In this document: one piece after another, positions 53,904 to 60,983 of the stretch | How positions within the stretch are numbered: position 1 is the first letter of the stretch | Layout: the number at the start of each line of letters is the position of its first letter | NCBI GenBank assembly: GCA_021770615.1 | Contig: JAETQR010000033.1 | Coordinates: forward strand, 1 to 61,159 | DNA from: Lachnospiraceae bacterium | GTDB taxonomy: Bacteria; Bacillota_A; Clostridia; Lachnospirales; Lachnospiraceae | Direction: 5' to 3' | Length of the DNA: 61,159 bases | Notes under the pieces: generated by a model | Databases searched by the model: none | Seen by the model: only the letters and a program-made list of their open reading frames with translations | Told to the model about the DNA's origin: nothing | Made by a program: the position numbers and the translations under genes

Positions 53904-54392
53904 ATGAGCATTATCGAAAATATTAATGAACGGTTATCTTTTGATATGGAAACCATTGGTTGCGGTGGAGAGAAGGAAATCGAGCAGGTATTAAGCAAAT
54001 CACCAATACAATTACCAGATGACTATATAGAACTCTTAAAAAGCATTGTCGGTCCTCAAAATGTAGGAGTAGAGTTCTTGGTTAAAAACGATGGTTCATC
54101 AATATGTATTTGGAGCGCTAAGATGGCATTGACGCAATACGAAGATTACCACCGGATGTATACAGAAGATTTTTTTATTAGTAATGAACTTGTAGAATTT
54201 ATCGAAAGCGTTTGGTTTTTTGGAAATGATTTGGGGGACTTGGTTTATTTTTATGGAAAAGGAAAAGATGGTCTTGGCTTGTATCGGGTAGAAGATGCTA
54301 GTTTTGGGGTTGAAGAAGCAGATAAAATTGCCGATACCTTTACTGATTTTTTGGTCAATGGTGTAGGAATTGATACTGCTATAACGTTATAA
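53904..54392 (+). CDS. SMI1/KNR4 (SUKH) family protein, likely toxin immunity
   Basis: 162 residues from the ATG at 53904 with GGAGG upstream. The family pattern is seen: IEQVLSKSPIQLPDDYIELL near the start, then GSSICIWSAK, FFGNDLGDLVYFYGKGKDG and later the acidic tail. SUKH proteins usually act as immunity proteins against polymorphic toxins. No toxin gene lies beside it, so it is an orphan immunity candidate carried by the element. Confidence 0.75.
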   Translation: MSIIENINERLSFDMETIGCGGEKEIEQVLSKSPIQLPDDYIELLKSIVGPQNVGVEFLVKNDGSSICIWSAKMALTQYEDYHRMYTEDFFISNELVEFIESVWFFGNDLGDLVYFYGKGKDGLGLYRVEDASFGVEEADKIADTFTDFLVNGVGIDTAITL

Positions 54393-54436
54393 CTTCCAGG
54401 TTGTCGGGGAAATAGCAAAGACAGCCGAGCCAGTCA

Positions 54437-54537
54437 ACGGTCAAGATGAACGGCGCATACTGCGCCGCCGTTGACAGTCCCGCCCTCCTTTGCTAACAGG
54501 CAATCAAGGCGGGAAAGCCCTAAAATGGCTTCCCGCC
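54437..54537. repeat. Nested hairpins of the element end region
   Basis: GTCAACGG ... CCGTTGAC encloses a second stem CGGCGCA/TGCGCCG; a third stem GGCGGGAA/TTCCCGCC follows at about 54508-54536. The first block is the reverse complement of one at 33893-33960. No gene is present. These are probably conserved regulatory or replication structures of this element family. Confidence 0.5.
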
Positions 54538-54780
54538 CATTTCAATTTTGAGAGAAAAATCCGTCTGCTTTTTCGTGAGTGTGTCCACAAGTTCGGGACA
54601 TTTTGTCCCGAAGGCCGGCGTGGGACGAGGGGCGGAGGCTTGCATATACGCCCTGTCTGCTGATGAAACCAGTCCTGCGCTTGCGGCTCCACGCCACGCA
54701 ATCACAGCCCTGTTTTCCTGCCGTTTCAAATCCCCTTGCCCTCCTCGGCGGCAACGGCATTTTCACGGCAACGCCGACAG

Positions 54781-54820
54781 AGCGTATAACACACTACACT
54801 TTGCAAGCAAAGTCGTGTGC
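54781..54820 (-). other. oriT: pMV158-type (MOBV) origin of transfer, orphan
   Basis: On the minus strand the sequence reads GCACACGACTTTGC, TT, GCAAAGTGTAGTGTGTTATA and C. The 7-base inverted repeat ACTTTGC/GCAAAGT directly before TAGTG/TGTTATAC matches the published pMV158 oriT arrangement, where nicking occurs between TAGTG and TGTTA (here between 54792 and 54791). No Mob_Pre relaxase gene lies in the window. The flanking 54,540-54,780 contains no convincing gene. Confidence 0.65.
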
Positions 54821-54848
54821 CAAGGGGCAAGCCCCTTTGGAATCCCCG

Positions 54849-54904
54849 GACAACAAAACAGGCGGTATGCTACCCTCTCCGGGAGCATACCGCCGTTTGT
54901 TGTC
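54849..54904. repeat. Long hairpin near the right end of the TIR island
   Basis: GACAACAAAACAGGCGGTAT plus GCT pairs with AGCATACCGCCGTTTGTTGT plus C over about 20 base pairs with one small bulge. It lies 22 bases inside the right inverted repeat. A terminator or end structure is likely. Confidence 0.6.
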
Positions 54905-54946
54905 AGCAGCCCGTTTCTCGGTCTGCGTGTAGTTCCTTGTAAACTG

Positions 54947-55154
54947 ACCTAAGCTACACTACAAAGCACGGGAGGAGGAGTTGTAAATTCTTTCTCGTTT
55001 TAGACAGCATACTAATCAGTGTAAGTCCTGCCTTTTCAAGCACAAATAAGTGGCGCCATGAGCCCATACACTAAGAATTGTTTTAACGCCTTGGTTAAAT
55101 TGTGTGGCAGTTCAGTCAATGGCTTCTTATCTTTTTCACGAAAGGAGTATGACT
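54947..55154 (+). ncRNA. IS110 left-end leader, possible bridge RNA region
   Basis: About 200 non-coding bases precede the IS110 transposase. IS110-family elements encode a structured bridge RNA in a non-coding end, for this subfamily commonly upstream of the gene. The stretch from about 55000 has local stems, but I could not fold it reliably. The element is dead as a protein gene, so an RNA here would be a relic. The ribosome binding site AAAGGAG (55141-55147) belongs to the transposase. Confidence 0.3.
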
Positions 55155-56167
55155 ATGAAAGTTACTTACCTAACCTGTTGTGGTGTCGATGTTCACAAAT
55201 CATTTCTCGTTGCCACAACCGTCAAGACTACTGGTGGTATCGAACCTTCTTATCAAAAGAAACGTTTTTCCACCTTCAACCACTCAATTCTTGAGTTCAA
55301 GCAATGGCTTCTTGAAAATGAATGTCATGATGTCTGCATGGAATCCACTGGTAAATACTGGGTTCCTGCCTTTAATCTTTTAGAAGATGAAATCAATGTT
55401 ACCATTGCTAATCCAAAATGGGTAAAAGCTGTGAATGTAACAAAGATGACACCAAAGATTCTAAATGGATTGGGGACTTGTTCCGTCTCGGACTTGTGAA
55501 AGGCAGCTACATTCCTTGTAAGAAAATCCGTATTTTACGAGAATATACAAGGTATCGCTACAAATTGGTTTCCTGCCGTTCCAGTGAAAAGAATCGATAT
55601 CATCAGATGACTGATTCCCAGAAATATCGTATGCGCCTCGTCCGTGCACATATGGATTATATCACAGCTGAAATCAATGATATAGACTCTATGATAGAAT
55701 CTATGATTTCCTCTGATCCTGATTATGAAAATGCTATCCAGTTCCTAATGACTATTCCGGGTGTTAAACGTGATAGTGCAATCACTATCATCTCCGAAAC
55801 AGGTATTGATATGTCTCAATTCTGTTCTTCTAAACGTTTATGCTGTTGGGCTGGTTTAGTCCCTGGCAGGAATGAATCTGGTGGCAAGAAGAAATCTGTT
55901 CGGATCGCACGTGCTGGAGTTTACCTCAAACCTGCATTAGTACAATGTGCTCATGCAGCCGTTAAATCCGAAAAGTCTCCTTACTACAAAAAGAAATAAG
56001 AATCTCTTATGAAACGCCGTGGCAAGAAAAGAGCCATAGTTGCTATCGCTCCAATGATTCTTACTGCAATCTACCAGATGTTATCAACTGGTGAAGCATG
56101 GAATCCAAGCGACTTATACAAAATCGAACACTTCAAAAAGTTGCCATTTCTTGACAGCTTAGATTAG
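55155..56167 (+). pseudogene. IS110-family transposase, frameshift plus nonsense mutation
   Basis: The RuvC-like domain shows GVDVHKSFLVAT (Asp), MESTGKYW (Glu) and DDTKDSKWIGDLF (Asp pair), the DEDD set of IS110 transposases. The C-terminal domain has IPGVKRDSAITIISE and GLVPGRNESGGKKK. The frame shifts near 55430-55440 (after WVKAV). A TAA at 55997, where Tyr is expected, interrupts YYKKK-ESLMKRRGKKRA. After it the same frame runs on to 56167 and ends FLDSLD. The protein is not functional. Confidence 0.85.
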
Positions 56168-56225
56168 TGCGCCACTTTTTGGCTGTCCTCTACTTTCTTT
56201 CACACTAATCCCTCCTAATTGTCAC

Positions 56226-56345
56226 AATAGTAAACTTATATGGCAGGAAATGGATGTTCAAGAAAAAATATGGCGAAAAACAATACATTATGACGAAAAA
56301 GGTCGAATTAAGATTACTTATAATAAAAATGATATTAAAAAGTAA
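56226..56345 (+). pseudogene. Short C-terminal remnant, perhaps YezG-like immunity protein
   Basis: The frame KLIWQEMDVQEKIWRKTI and HYDEKGRIKITYNKNDIKK ends at 56345 with no start or ribosome binding site. The end resembles YezG/DUF600-type immunity proteins (IYYDEKGK-type tail). The match is short, so this is tentative. Confidence 0.35.
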
Positions 56346-56406
56346 CACCTTGTCTAATCGTCCCATATAGTATAGTACAAACCTATATTAAAAGGAGGAG
56401 TAAAGA

Positions 56407-56697
56407 ATGTGTTGTTGTAGATGTTGTTGTAGATGTTGTTGCAAATGCTGTTGCAGATGCTGTGGTAATAGTAATAGTAATAGTAATAGTAATAGCTGCG
56501 GTTGCTGTTGTTGCTGTTGTTGTCCATGGTGGTGCAGTACTGGTGGAGAAAACAATTGGGGCGGTAATTGGGGCGACAATTGGGATCCTTGTGCGAATGA
56601 AAGACGCTGGGCATACAGAGAGGGGTTTAACGATGGGTATACGGTAGGATTTGAAGACGGAAGATGGAATAGACGTCCATGTCCACGGTCAAATTAA
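56407..56697 (+). CDS. Extremely cysteine-rich CCC-repeat protein
   Basis: 96 residues, 25 of them cysteine. It opens with CCC blocks separated by single basic residues (CCCR, CCCR, CCCK, CCCR, CC), then a (NS)5 stretch, then CGCCCCCCC, PWWC, a Gly/Asn/Trp-rich part (NNWGGNWGDNWDP) and a folded-looking end RRWAYREGFNDGYTVGFEDG. The ribosome binding site AAAAGGAGG is ideal at 8 bases, and a terminator follows 7 bases after the stop, so it appears to be expressed as a single gene. No signal peptide is visible. Metal binding, a disulfide-linked coat or matrix protein, or a modified peptide precursor are all possible. I know no named family. Confidence 0.7.
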   Translation: MCCCRCCCRCCCKCCCRCCGNSNSNSNSNSCGCCCCCCCPWWCSTGGENNWGGNWGDNWDPCANERRWAYREGFNDGYTVGFEDGRWNRRPCPRSN

Positions 56698-56703
56698 AAT
56701 AGA

Positions 56704-56746
56704 ACAAGGCGAGTACCGGACATTGACCGGGCTCGCCTGTTTTAGA
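56704..56746 (+). terminator. Rho-independent terminator of the CCC-repeat gene
   Basis: AGGCGAG and CTCGCCT arms enclose an inner CCGG/CCGG pair and are followed by GTTTTAG. It lies immediately after the CCC-repeat stop. Confidence 0.7.
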
Positions 56747-57132
56747 TGATATTCAAATGATGTTAAAATTGATAAATAAAATCAAAGTCGCGGAAGCGTA
56801 TGTTTTCCAGCCTATCCACATAGACGTCTGCGTAAGACAGCGGTTGAGTGCAATGACTGATTTAATTAAAAAAGAGTATTATGGGAAATGCTGCACATAA
56901 AGCAATGTGTTATGATGTATTTTAAATTATGGGCAGTTACTGGCCCGATTACAGCAAGAAACTGCCTATTCGCAGTATTTGGAGAAACTGAAGCAGGCAG
57001 AATTGCTAACAATTAATCGCCTTCTGGAGACTATGTTGCCCCAGGTTGCAACCAGCATAGACATGGAGGATTATCAGGAGCTGGGAAAGATTGCCAGAAG
57101 CTATAGTATTGGGGAATCCGAGGGATTTTCTG
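56747..57132 (+). other. Mostly non-coding, contains an unidentified coding remnant
   Basis: Bases about 56940-57120 read in one frame as QQETAYSQYLEKLKQAELLT, NRLLETMLPQVATSIDMEDY and GKIARSYSIGE, which looks like the helical end of a real but unidentified protein. It has no start. Nothing else is recognised before the XRE remnant at 57133. Confidence 0.35.
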
Positions 57133-57297
57133 CTATACATAAGACGGGTTCTCAATCCTCAAAATGGTGCGAGAGTTTTTTTCTATAAGCTCTGCAACAT
57201 ATTCCTGGGTCCATCCTTTTCTCTCTTTGGCGTCTTTGAGAGCAAGCCCCAATGCGTGAAAGTAAAACTGTCTTGTTCCCTTGCATTCATTATCATT
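57133..57297 (-). pseudogene. XRE-type regulator, 5' remnant
   Basis: The minus-strand frame reads GTRQFYFHALGLALKDAKER, KGWTQEYVAELIEKNSRT and IENP, a typical XRE DNA-binding unit. It stops at 57133 and no start codon survives upstream (TGA just before NDNE). It was divergent from the tetR gene. Its 5' part is included in the 290-bp segment repeated at 59321. Confidence 0.6.
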
Positions 57298-57500
57298 TCA
57301 CCCGATATCATTCAACATTTTGGGTGATTTTATGTGTATGAAATATAATTCAATGTTTAGGAGTAGTTTATTCCGTGTAGTTCTTAGTTTGAGAGACTGA
57401 TAAATAAAAAATACTAAACACGCTTGACAAGTAATCGGTCGTTTACTATAATATCAAACAGAGAGTAACCAATCGGTGACTTTTTGGAGGTTCTGAGAAT
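57210..57500 (+). repeat. Direct repeat copy A (promoter/operator of tetR)
   Basis: About 290 bases that recur at 59321-59611 with only scattered differences. The unit contains the start of the old XRE gene, a spacer with a CACCCGATATCATTC motif, the tetR promoter and its operators. Confidence 0.9.
57424..57481 (+). promoter_or_regulatory. tetR promoter with two operator palindromes (copy A)
   Basis: A perfect -35 TTGACA (57424) and -10 TATAAT (57447) are separated by 17 bases. AGTAATCGGTCGTTTACT (57430-57447) fills the spacer and AGTAACCAATCGGTGACT (57464-57481) follows the -10. Both are imperfect 18-base palindromes of the same design, expected for TetR autoregulation. Confidence 0.8.
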
Positions 57501-58152
57501 GTCAAATACTAAGGAAAAAATTTTACTAACTGCTCTCCACCTGTTTGCACAAGATGGTTACGAAGCTGTTTCCATGAGTAAAATAGCTGGGAAATTGAGC
57601 ATAACAAAAGGTGCATTATATAAACACTATAAAAATAAGCGTGATATTTTTGATACTATTTTTGAACGTTTGTGTCAATTAGATATCGAGCGTTCAAGAA
57701 AAGCAGGTGTTCCTGAAAAAGAGTTTGATGGAGCGACCAAACTTTTTAGGAATGTTTCTACAAAAAGTGTTAAGGCATATATGCAATCGCAATTTCAATA
57801 CTGGACAAACGATGAATTTGCCTGCAATTTTCGCAAAATACTTACATTAGAACAGTATAGAAATTTAGAAGCGACAAATCTATATCAAAAAGTTTTAGGG
57901 CGTGGCCCTGTCGATTTTATTGAAGATTTATTTCGAGAAATGATGGAAGAAGGGACTTGGCGTAAAGGTGACCCCAAACAAATGGCAGTCGAATTCTATG
58001 CTCCCTTCTATCTGCTGTTGAGCATCTCAGATGCTACATCAGACAATGAGGAAAAAGAAAAAATTGCAGATATTTTTACAGCACATATTGATTGTTTTAT
58101 AGAAAAATATGCCACAAGTAAACTACAAAATAATGAGGATATTCAAATATGA
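57499..58152 (+). CDS. TetR/AcrR-family repressor
   Basis: 217 residues from the ATG at 57499, with TTGGAGG upstream; an in-frame start at 57484 lies before that site. The N-terminal helix-turn-helix is canonical (ILLTALHLFAQDGYEAVSMS, KIAGKLSITKGALYKHYKNK). The C-terminal ligand domain has FEFYAPFYLLL-type helices with no hint of a ligand. It should bind the paired palindromes in its own promoter and the identical set in front of the hydrolase at 59644. Confidence 0.9.
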   Translation: MSNTKEKILLTALHLFAQDGYEAVSMSKIAGKLSITKGALYKHYKNKRDIFDTIFERLCQLDIERSRKAGVPEKEFDGATKLFRNVSTKSVKAYMQSQFQYWTNDEFACNFRKILTLEQYRNLEATNLYQKVLGRGPVDFIEDLFREMMEEGTWRKGDPKQMAVEFYAPFYLLLSISDATSDNEEKEKIADIFTAHIDCFIEKYATSKLQNNEDIQI

Positions 58153-58205
58153 AATACAAATGGATTTTGTGTCCTGTTTGCGAGTGTCCAAAACGAAAAC
58201 AGTAA
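58149..58205 (+). pseudogene. 18-residue remnant of a cysteine-rich KTR-like peptide
   Basis: The frame MKYKWILCPVCECPKRKQ overlaps the tetR stop. Its first eleven residues match the beginning of the small cysteine-rich KTR proteins often found after TetR-type genes. It stops early, so it is probably broken. The next 228 bases hold no gene. Confidence 0.5.
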
Positions 58206-58433
58206 AAGCTTATTTTTGAAAAAGACTTAAGAGTAATCGTTGCCAAAGAAAATAGTCATACAATTAAAAAAAGTTCAACTAAAGTTGTTCTTATAAAAAC
58301 AAATTAGAATTTGGAGGATGAAAATTATGTTATCGGAGCTTGTTTTATAGCTGGGAGGTTTGTGTAAATCCAATCTCTACCAAGCCTCCCATAAAATTAT
58401 TATCATTATAATTTTTTTGGAAGGATAAAATAC

Positions 58434-58859
58434 ATGAATAGAGAGAATAAAAGAAAACAATACGAAAAAGGGTACTACAAAACTCATGCTTGTAATGATA
58501 GTTTTACTTGCAAAGTTTGTGGTAGACTTGTAATTCCGGCAGGTGCTGGAAGTGAACATCGCAATCATTGTCCGAATTGTTTACAAAGTCTCCATGTGGA
58601 TATAGAATCTGGAGATCGTGAGTCTGATTGCGGTGGCATTATGGAGCCAATCGCGGTATGGGTCCGAAAAAATGGAGAATGGGCAATTATCCATCGTTGC
58701 CGTAGATGTGGGCAACTTTCATCTAATCGCATAGCAGCTGATGATAATCCGATGAAACTGATGTCAATCGCCATGAAACCCGTAGCATTGCCGCCGTTTC
58801 CAGTAGAGAGGATTGAAGAAATGACTAACCTAATGGCTGGTGACGGGAGCTTGAATTAA
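58434..58859 (+). CDS. RNHCP-domain zinc-finger protein
   Basis: A 141-residue protein after GGAAGG. FTCKVCGRLV, SEHRNHCPNCLQSLH (the RNHCP signature), then IHRCRRCGQLSSNRIAADD. Paired cysteines suggest two zinc sites. The family is small and of unknown function, and it occurs widely in Firmicutes and Actinobacteria. It lies between the tetR gene and IS4 debris. Confidence 0.85.
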   Translation: MNRENKRKQYEKGYYKTHACNDSFTCKVCGRLVIPAGAGSEHRNHCPNCLQSLHVDIESGDRESDCGGIMEPIAVWVRKNGEWAIIHRCRRCGQLSSNRIAADDNPMKLMSIAMKPVALPPFPVERIEEMTNLMAGDGSLN

Positions 58860-58889
58860 AAAATCATAGGAAACGTAGAGTCAGACGTA

Positions 58890-59317
58890 AACGCAGAGCC
58901 GATACCCCATCTATCCGATGTGGTTATCGGCTTTTATTGTGGCTTCAGCATCTATGCTTTATGATGTTATGGAAGGACTTGTAGTTGACGCACATATAGG
59001 AAAGTACCGGATGAACGAGCGGGAGTCTGCGATGAAGCATATTGATTCATTTATGAAATTAAAAATCACAGTAAAATCAATTTTTTATTTAATCGAGGCA
59101 TCGATCCTATGAATTATTTCAAAAATTAGTCAATAATCGCATATTTTTCGTAATGAGATTATCAAAGTCATTCAAGAAGCTCATTGATACCAGTAAGTTG
59201 GATAGATAGATAATTTATAAGCCCAGAAGTGCAAAAACTCACTTGTTGCTTAGAATTATACATTTTACTCTTTCAGATGGAACTACGGAATATCTTGTAA
59301 CAAACATTACAGATTAA
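58890..59317 (+). pseudogene. IS4-like transposase debris
   Basis: ASASMLYDVMEGLVVDAHIG, KYRMNERESAMKHID and, after a stop-filled gap, LRIIHFTLSDGTTEYLVTN are scattered pieces that resemble the central part of IS4-type transposases (the YDV...DA...SERELA and TGETE-LITN blocks). Frames change and stops occur throughout. No inverted repeats were found. Confidence 0.5.
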
Positions 59318-59320
59318 ACG

Positions 59321-59611
59321 TCCATTCTTTTCTCTCTCTGGCGTCTTTGAGAGCAAGCCCCAATGCGTGAAAGTAAAACTGTCTTGTTCCCTTGTATTCA
59401 TTATCATTTCACCCGATATCATTCGATATTTTGGGTGATTTTATGTGTATGAAATATAATTCAATGCTTAGGAGTAGTTAATTCCGTGTAGTTCTTAGTT
59501 TGAGAGACCGATAGATAAAAATACAAAACACGCTTGACAAGTAATCGGTCGTTTACTATAATATCAAACAGAGAGTAACCAATCGGTTACTTTCTGGGGA
59601 TTCTGAACATG
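59321..59611 (+). repeat. Direct repeat copy B (duplicated tetR promoter region)
   Basis: A near-identical copy of 57210-57500, ending at the point where the tetR coding region would begin. There it joins ACATGATAGATAAAACAAAA, the tail of the GNAT gene seen at 45437. The duplicated promoter now drives the hydrolase. Confidence 0.9.
59534..59591 (+). promoter_or_regulatory. Duplicated TetR-controlled promoter in front of the hydrolase (copy B)
   Basis: TTGACA (59534) and TATAAT (59557) with 17-base spacing are unchanged. The spacer operator is identical to copy A. The downstream operator here reads AGTAACCAATCGGTTACT, a better palindrome than in copy A. The hydrolase start lies 53 bases beyond it. 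Confidence 0.75.
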
Positions 59612-59643
59612 ATAGATAAAACAAAAGAAAGGTAGGTGCGTGT

Positions 59644-60426
59644 ATGTCATATTTCAAATATCAAGATAAATCCATTTTTTATGAAGAATACGGACAAGGC
59701 GAGCCGATTATCTTCCTACATGGCAATACTGCTTCTTCAAAAATGTCTGAATTTCTTATGCCGCTGTATGCAGAAAATTTTAGATGTATTTTGATTGACT
59801 TTTTGGGTAACGGGCAGTCGGACCGAGTAGAAAACTTTTCGCCGGATATGTGGCATGATGAAGCCTTACAGACGATTGCTCTTACTGAACACTTACAATA
59901 CGGAAAGGTCAGTCTTATCGGAACAAGCGGCGGCGCATGGGCGGCGGTCAATGCGGCGTTGGAACGCCCCGACTTGTTTCATGCAGTCGTAGCAGACAGC
60001 TTTGACGGGCGCACTCTTAATGAGAATTTTTCCGCTAACCTTTTATCTGAAAGGAAAGCGGCAAAAGAAGATACACAGTCAAGGCAATTCTACGAATTGT
60101 GCCAGGGAGCAGACTGGGAAAAGGTGGTTGACCTTGATACAGAAGCATTATTGAAATGTGCGGAGGAAAAGCGTCCACTATTTCATAAACCGTTGGAGGA
60201 ATTAAAAACGCCTATCCTGTTCATGGGAAGTAGGGAAGATGAAAGTTGCCGAAACAACATGGAAGAAGAATATAGAGAAATGGCTTCTATGCTTTCTCAA
60301 TCTTCCGTATATCTTTTCCCGAAAGGAGGACACCCCTCTCTCTTTTCCAATGCAGAAGAAGCCGCAATGCTGATAAAAAAATTCATAAGCCAAGCATTAT
60401 TTGGCGATTATATTACCTGCGAGTGA
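59644..60426 (+). CDS. Alpha/beta hydrolase
   Basis: A 260-residue protein after AAAGGTAGG. The oxyanion region is FLHGNTAS, the nucleophile elbow is IGTSGGAWA (Ser about residue 95), and the likely acid and His are in MGSREDES and PKGGHPSLF. It is a complete member of the family; substrate unknown. It is preceded by an eight-codon leftover of a GNAT gene and by the duplicated TetR-type promoter. A deleted copy lies at 45473. Confidence 0.88.
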   Translation: MSYFKYQDKSIFYEEYGQGEPIIFLHGNTASSKMSEFLMPLYAENFRCILIDFLGNGQSDRVENFSPDMWHDEALQTIALTEHLQYGKVSLIGTSGGAWAAVNAALERPDLFHAVVADSFDGRTLNENFSANLLSERKAAKEDTQSRQFYELCQGADWEKVVDLDTEALLKCAEEKRPLFHKPLEELKTPILFMGSREDESCRNNMEEEYREMASMLSQSSVYLFPKGGHPSLFSNAEEAAMLIKKFISQALFGDYITCE

Positions 60427-60767
60427 AATCTTAGAGTCTGGGAAGGACTTTTGGAACAAATAAAATAGGATTCAACGACATTCTATTTTAACATGCAAAA
60501 TGGATTATGGCGTTAAAGCTATAATTGACGGCATGCCCGTTAATTTTCACCGTTTGAGGTTTCTGGTTCAAATATAATCCAAAGGAATTTTTTTACTAAG
60601 GTTCTCATGGGAACAGATGCCTTGGTAACGGCAATATTAGAAAATATCTCAATAAATGATTATATTTGCGAAACCCTGAATTGTGGCATTTTGATGTGAA
60701 TGAATTGGTGCAGGACGAAGCAGATTCATGGGAGGAATATGTTGAATAAAATTAAATAAGGTGAATT
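60427..60767 (+). other. Non-coding region with a short gene tail
   Basis: The first 42 bases repeat those after the hydrolase remnant (45550-45592). At about 60675-60748 a frame reads NPELWHFDVNELVQDEADSW and EEYVE before a stop, the end of some lost gene. Nothing else is recognised. Confidence 0.4.
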
Positions 60768-60983
60768 ATGAAAAATAAGATTAATACTATTACAATACTA
60801 ATAATTCTGTTTGTGTCGGTAGGAATAGGTACATTCATATGTAATGTATTAGAACGCACTGAAATAAATATATGGCTTGCGAGAGGAATAGGTGCTTTAG
60901 TCACGGTAGTAGGTTTCCAACTATGTAAGAGAAAATCAGATAGTTATTGGGATATATACACTAGAGGTCGTAACGGCAACTAA
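60768..60983 (+). CDS. Small membrane protein
   Basis: A 71-residue protein with two hydrophobic helices (about 8-27 and 38-52) and a polar tail SYWDIYTRGRNGN. The upstream AAGGTG at 8-base spacing is a fair ribosome binding site. It follows a gene remnant and has no recognised family. The last 176 bases of the window contain no gene that I can support. Confidence 0.55.
   Translation: MKNKINTITILIILFVSVGIGTFICNVLERTEINIWLARGIGALVTVVGFQLCKRKSDSYWDIYTRGRNGN

Larger units (their letters stand above)
51781..54946. mobile_element. 3.17-kb island bounded by perfect 20-bp inverted repeats
   Basis: CAGTTTACAAGGAACTACAC at 51781-51800 is exactly repeated in inverted form at 54927-54946. Inside are a serine-recombinase C-terminal fragment pointing outwards at the left edge, a hypothetical gene, an XRE regulator, a SUKH-type immunity gene and a MOBV oriT. 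Parts of the inside are much richer in G+C than the surroundings. The whole looks like an internally deleted integrative element that kept both ends. No target duplication was recognised. Confidence 0.65.

Noticed and set aside
54542..54952. Several frames of 65-134 codons beside the MOBV oriT
   Set aside because: None has a ribosome binding site or recognisable protein pattern; the region is GC-rich and structured.
56407..56540. Triplet repeats as a CRISPR or minisatellite array
   Set aside because: The repeats are three bases long, in frame, and inside a gene with its own signals; there are no spacers.
56354..56614. Antisense frames rich in Gln, Tyr and Leu opposite the CCC-repeat gene
   Set aside because: They are the reverse reading of the triplet repeats and have no ribosome binding site.
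58918..59112. Plus-strand 64-codon frame as an intact gene
   Set aside because: It matches the middle of an IS4-type transposase and has no proper start, so it is debris.
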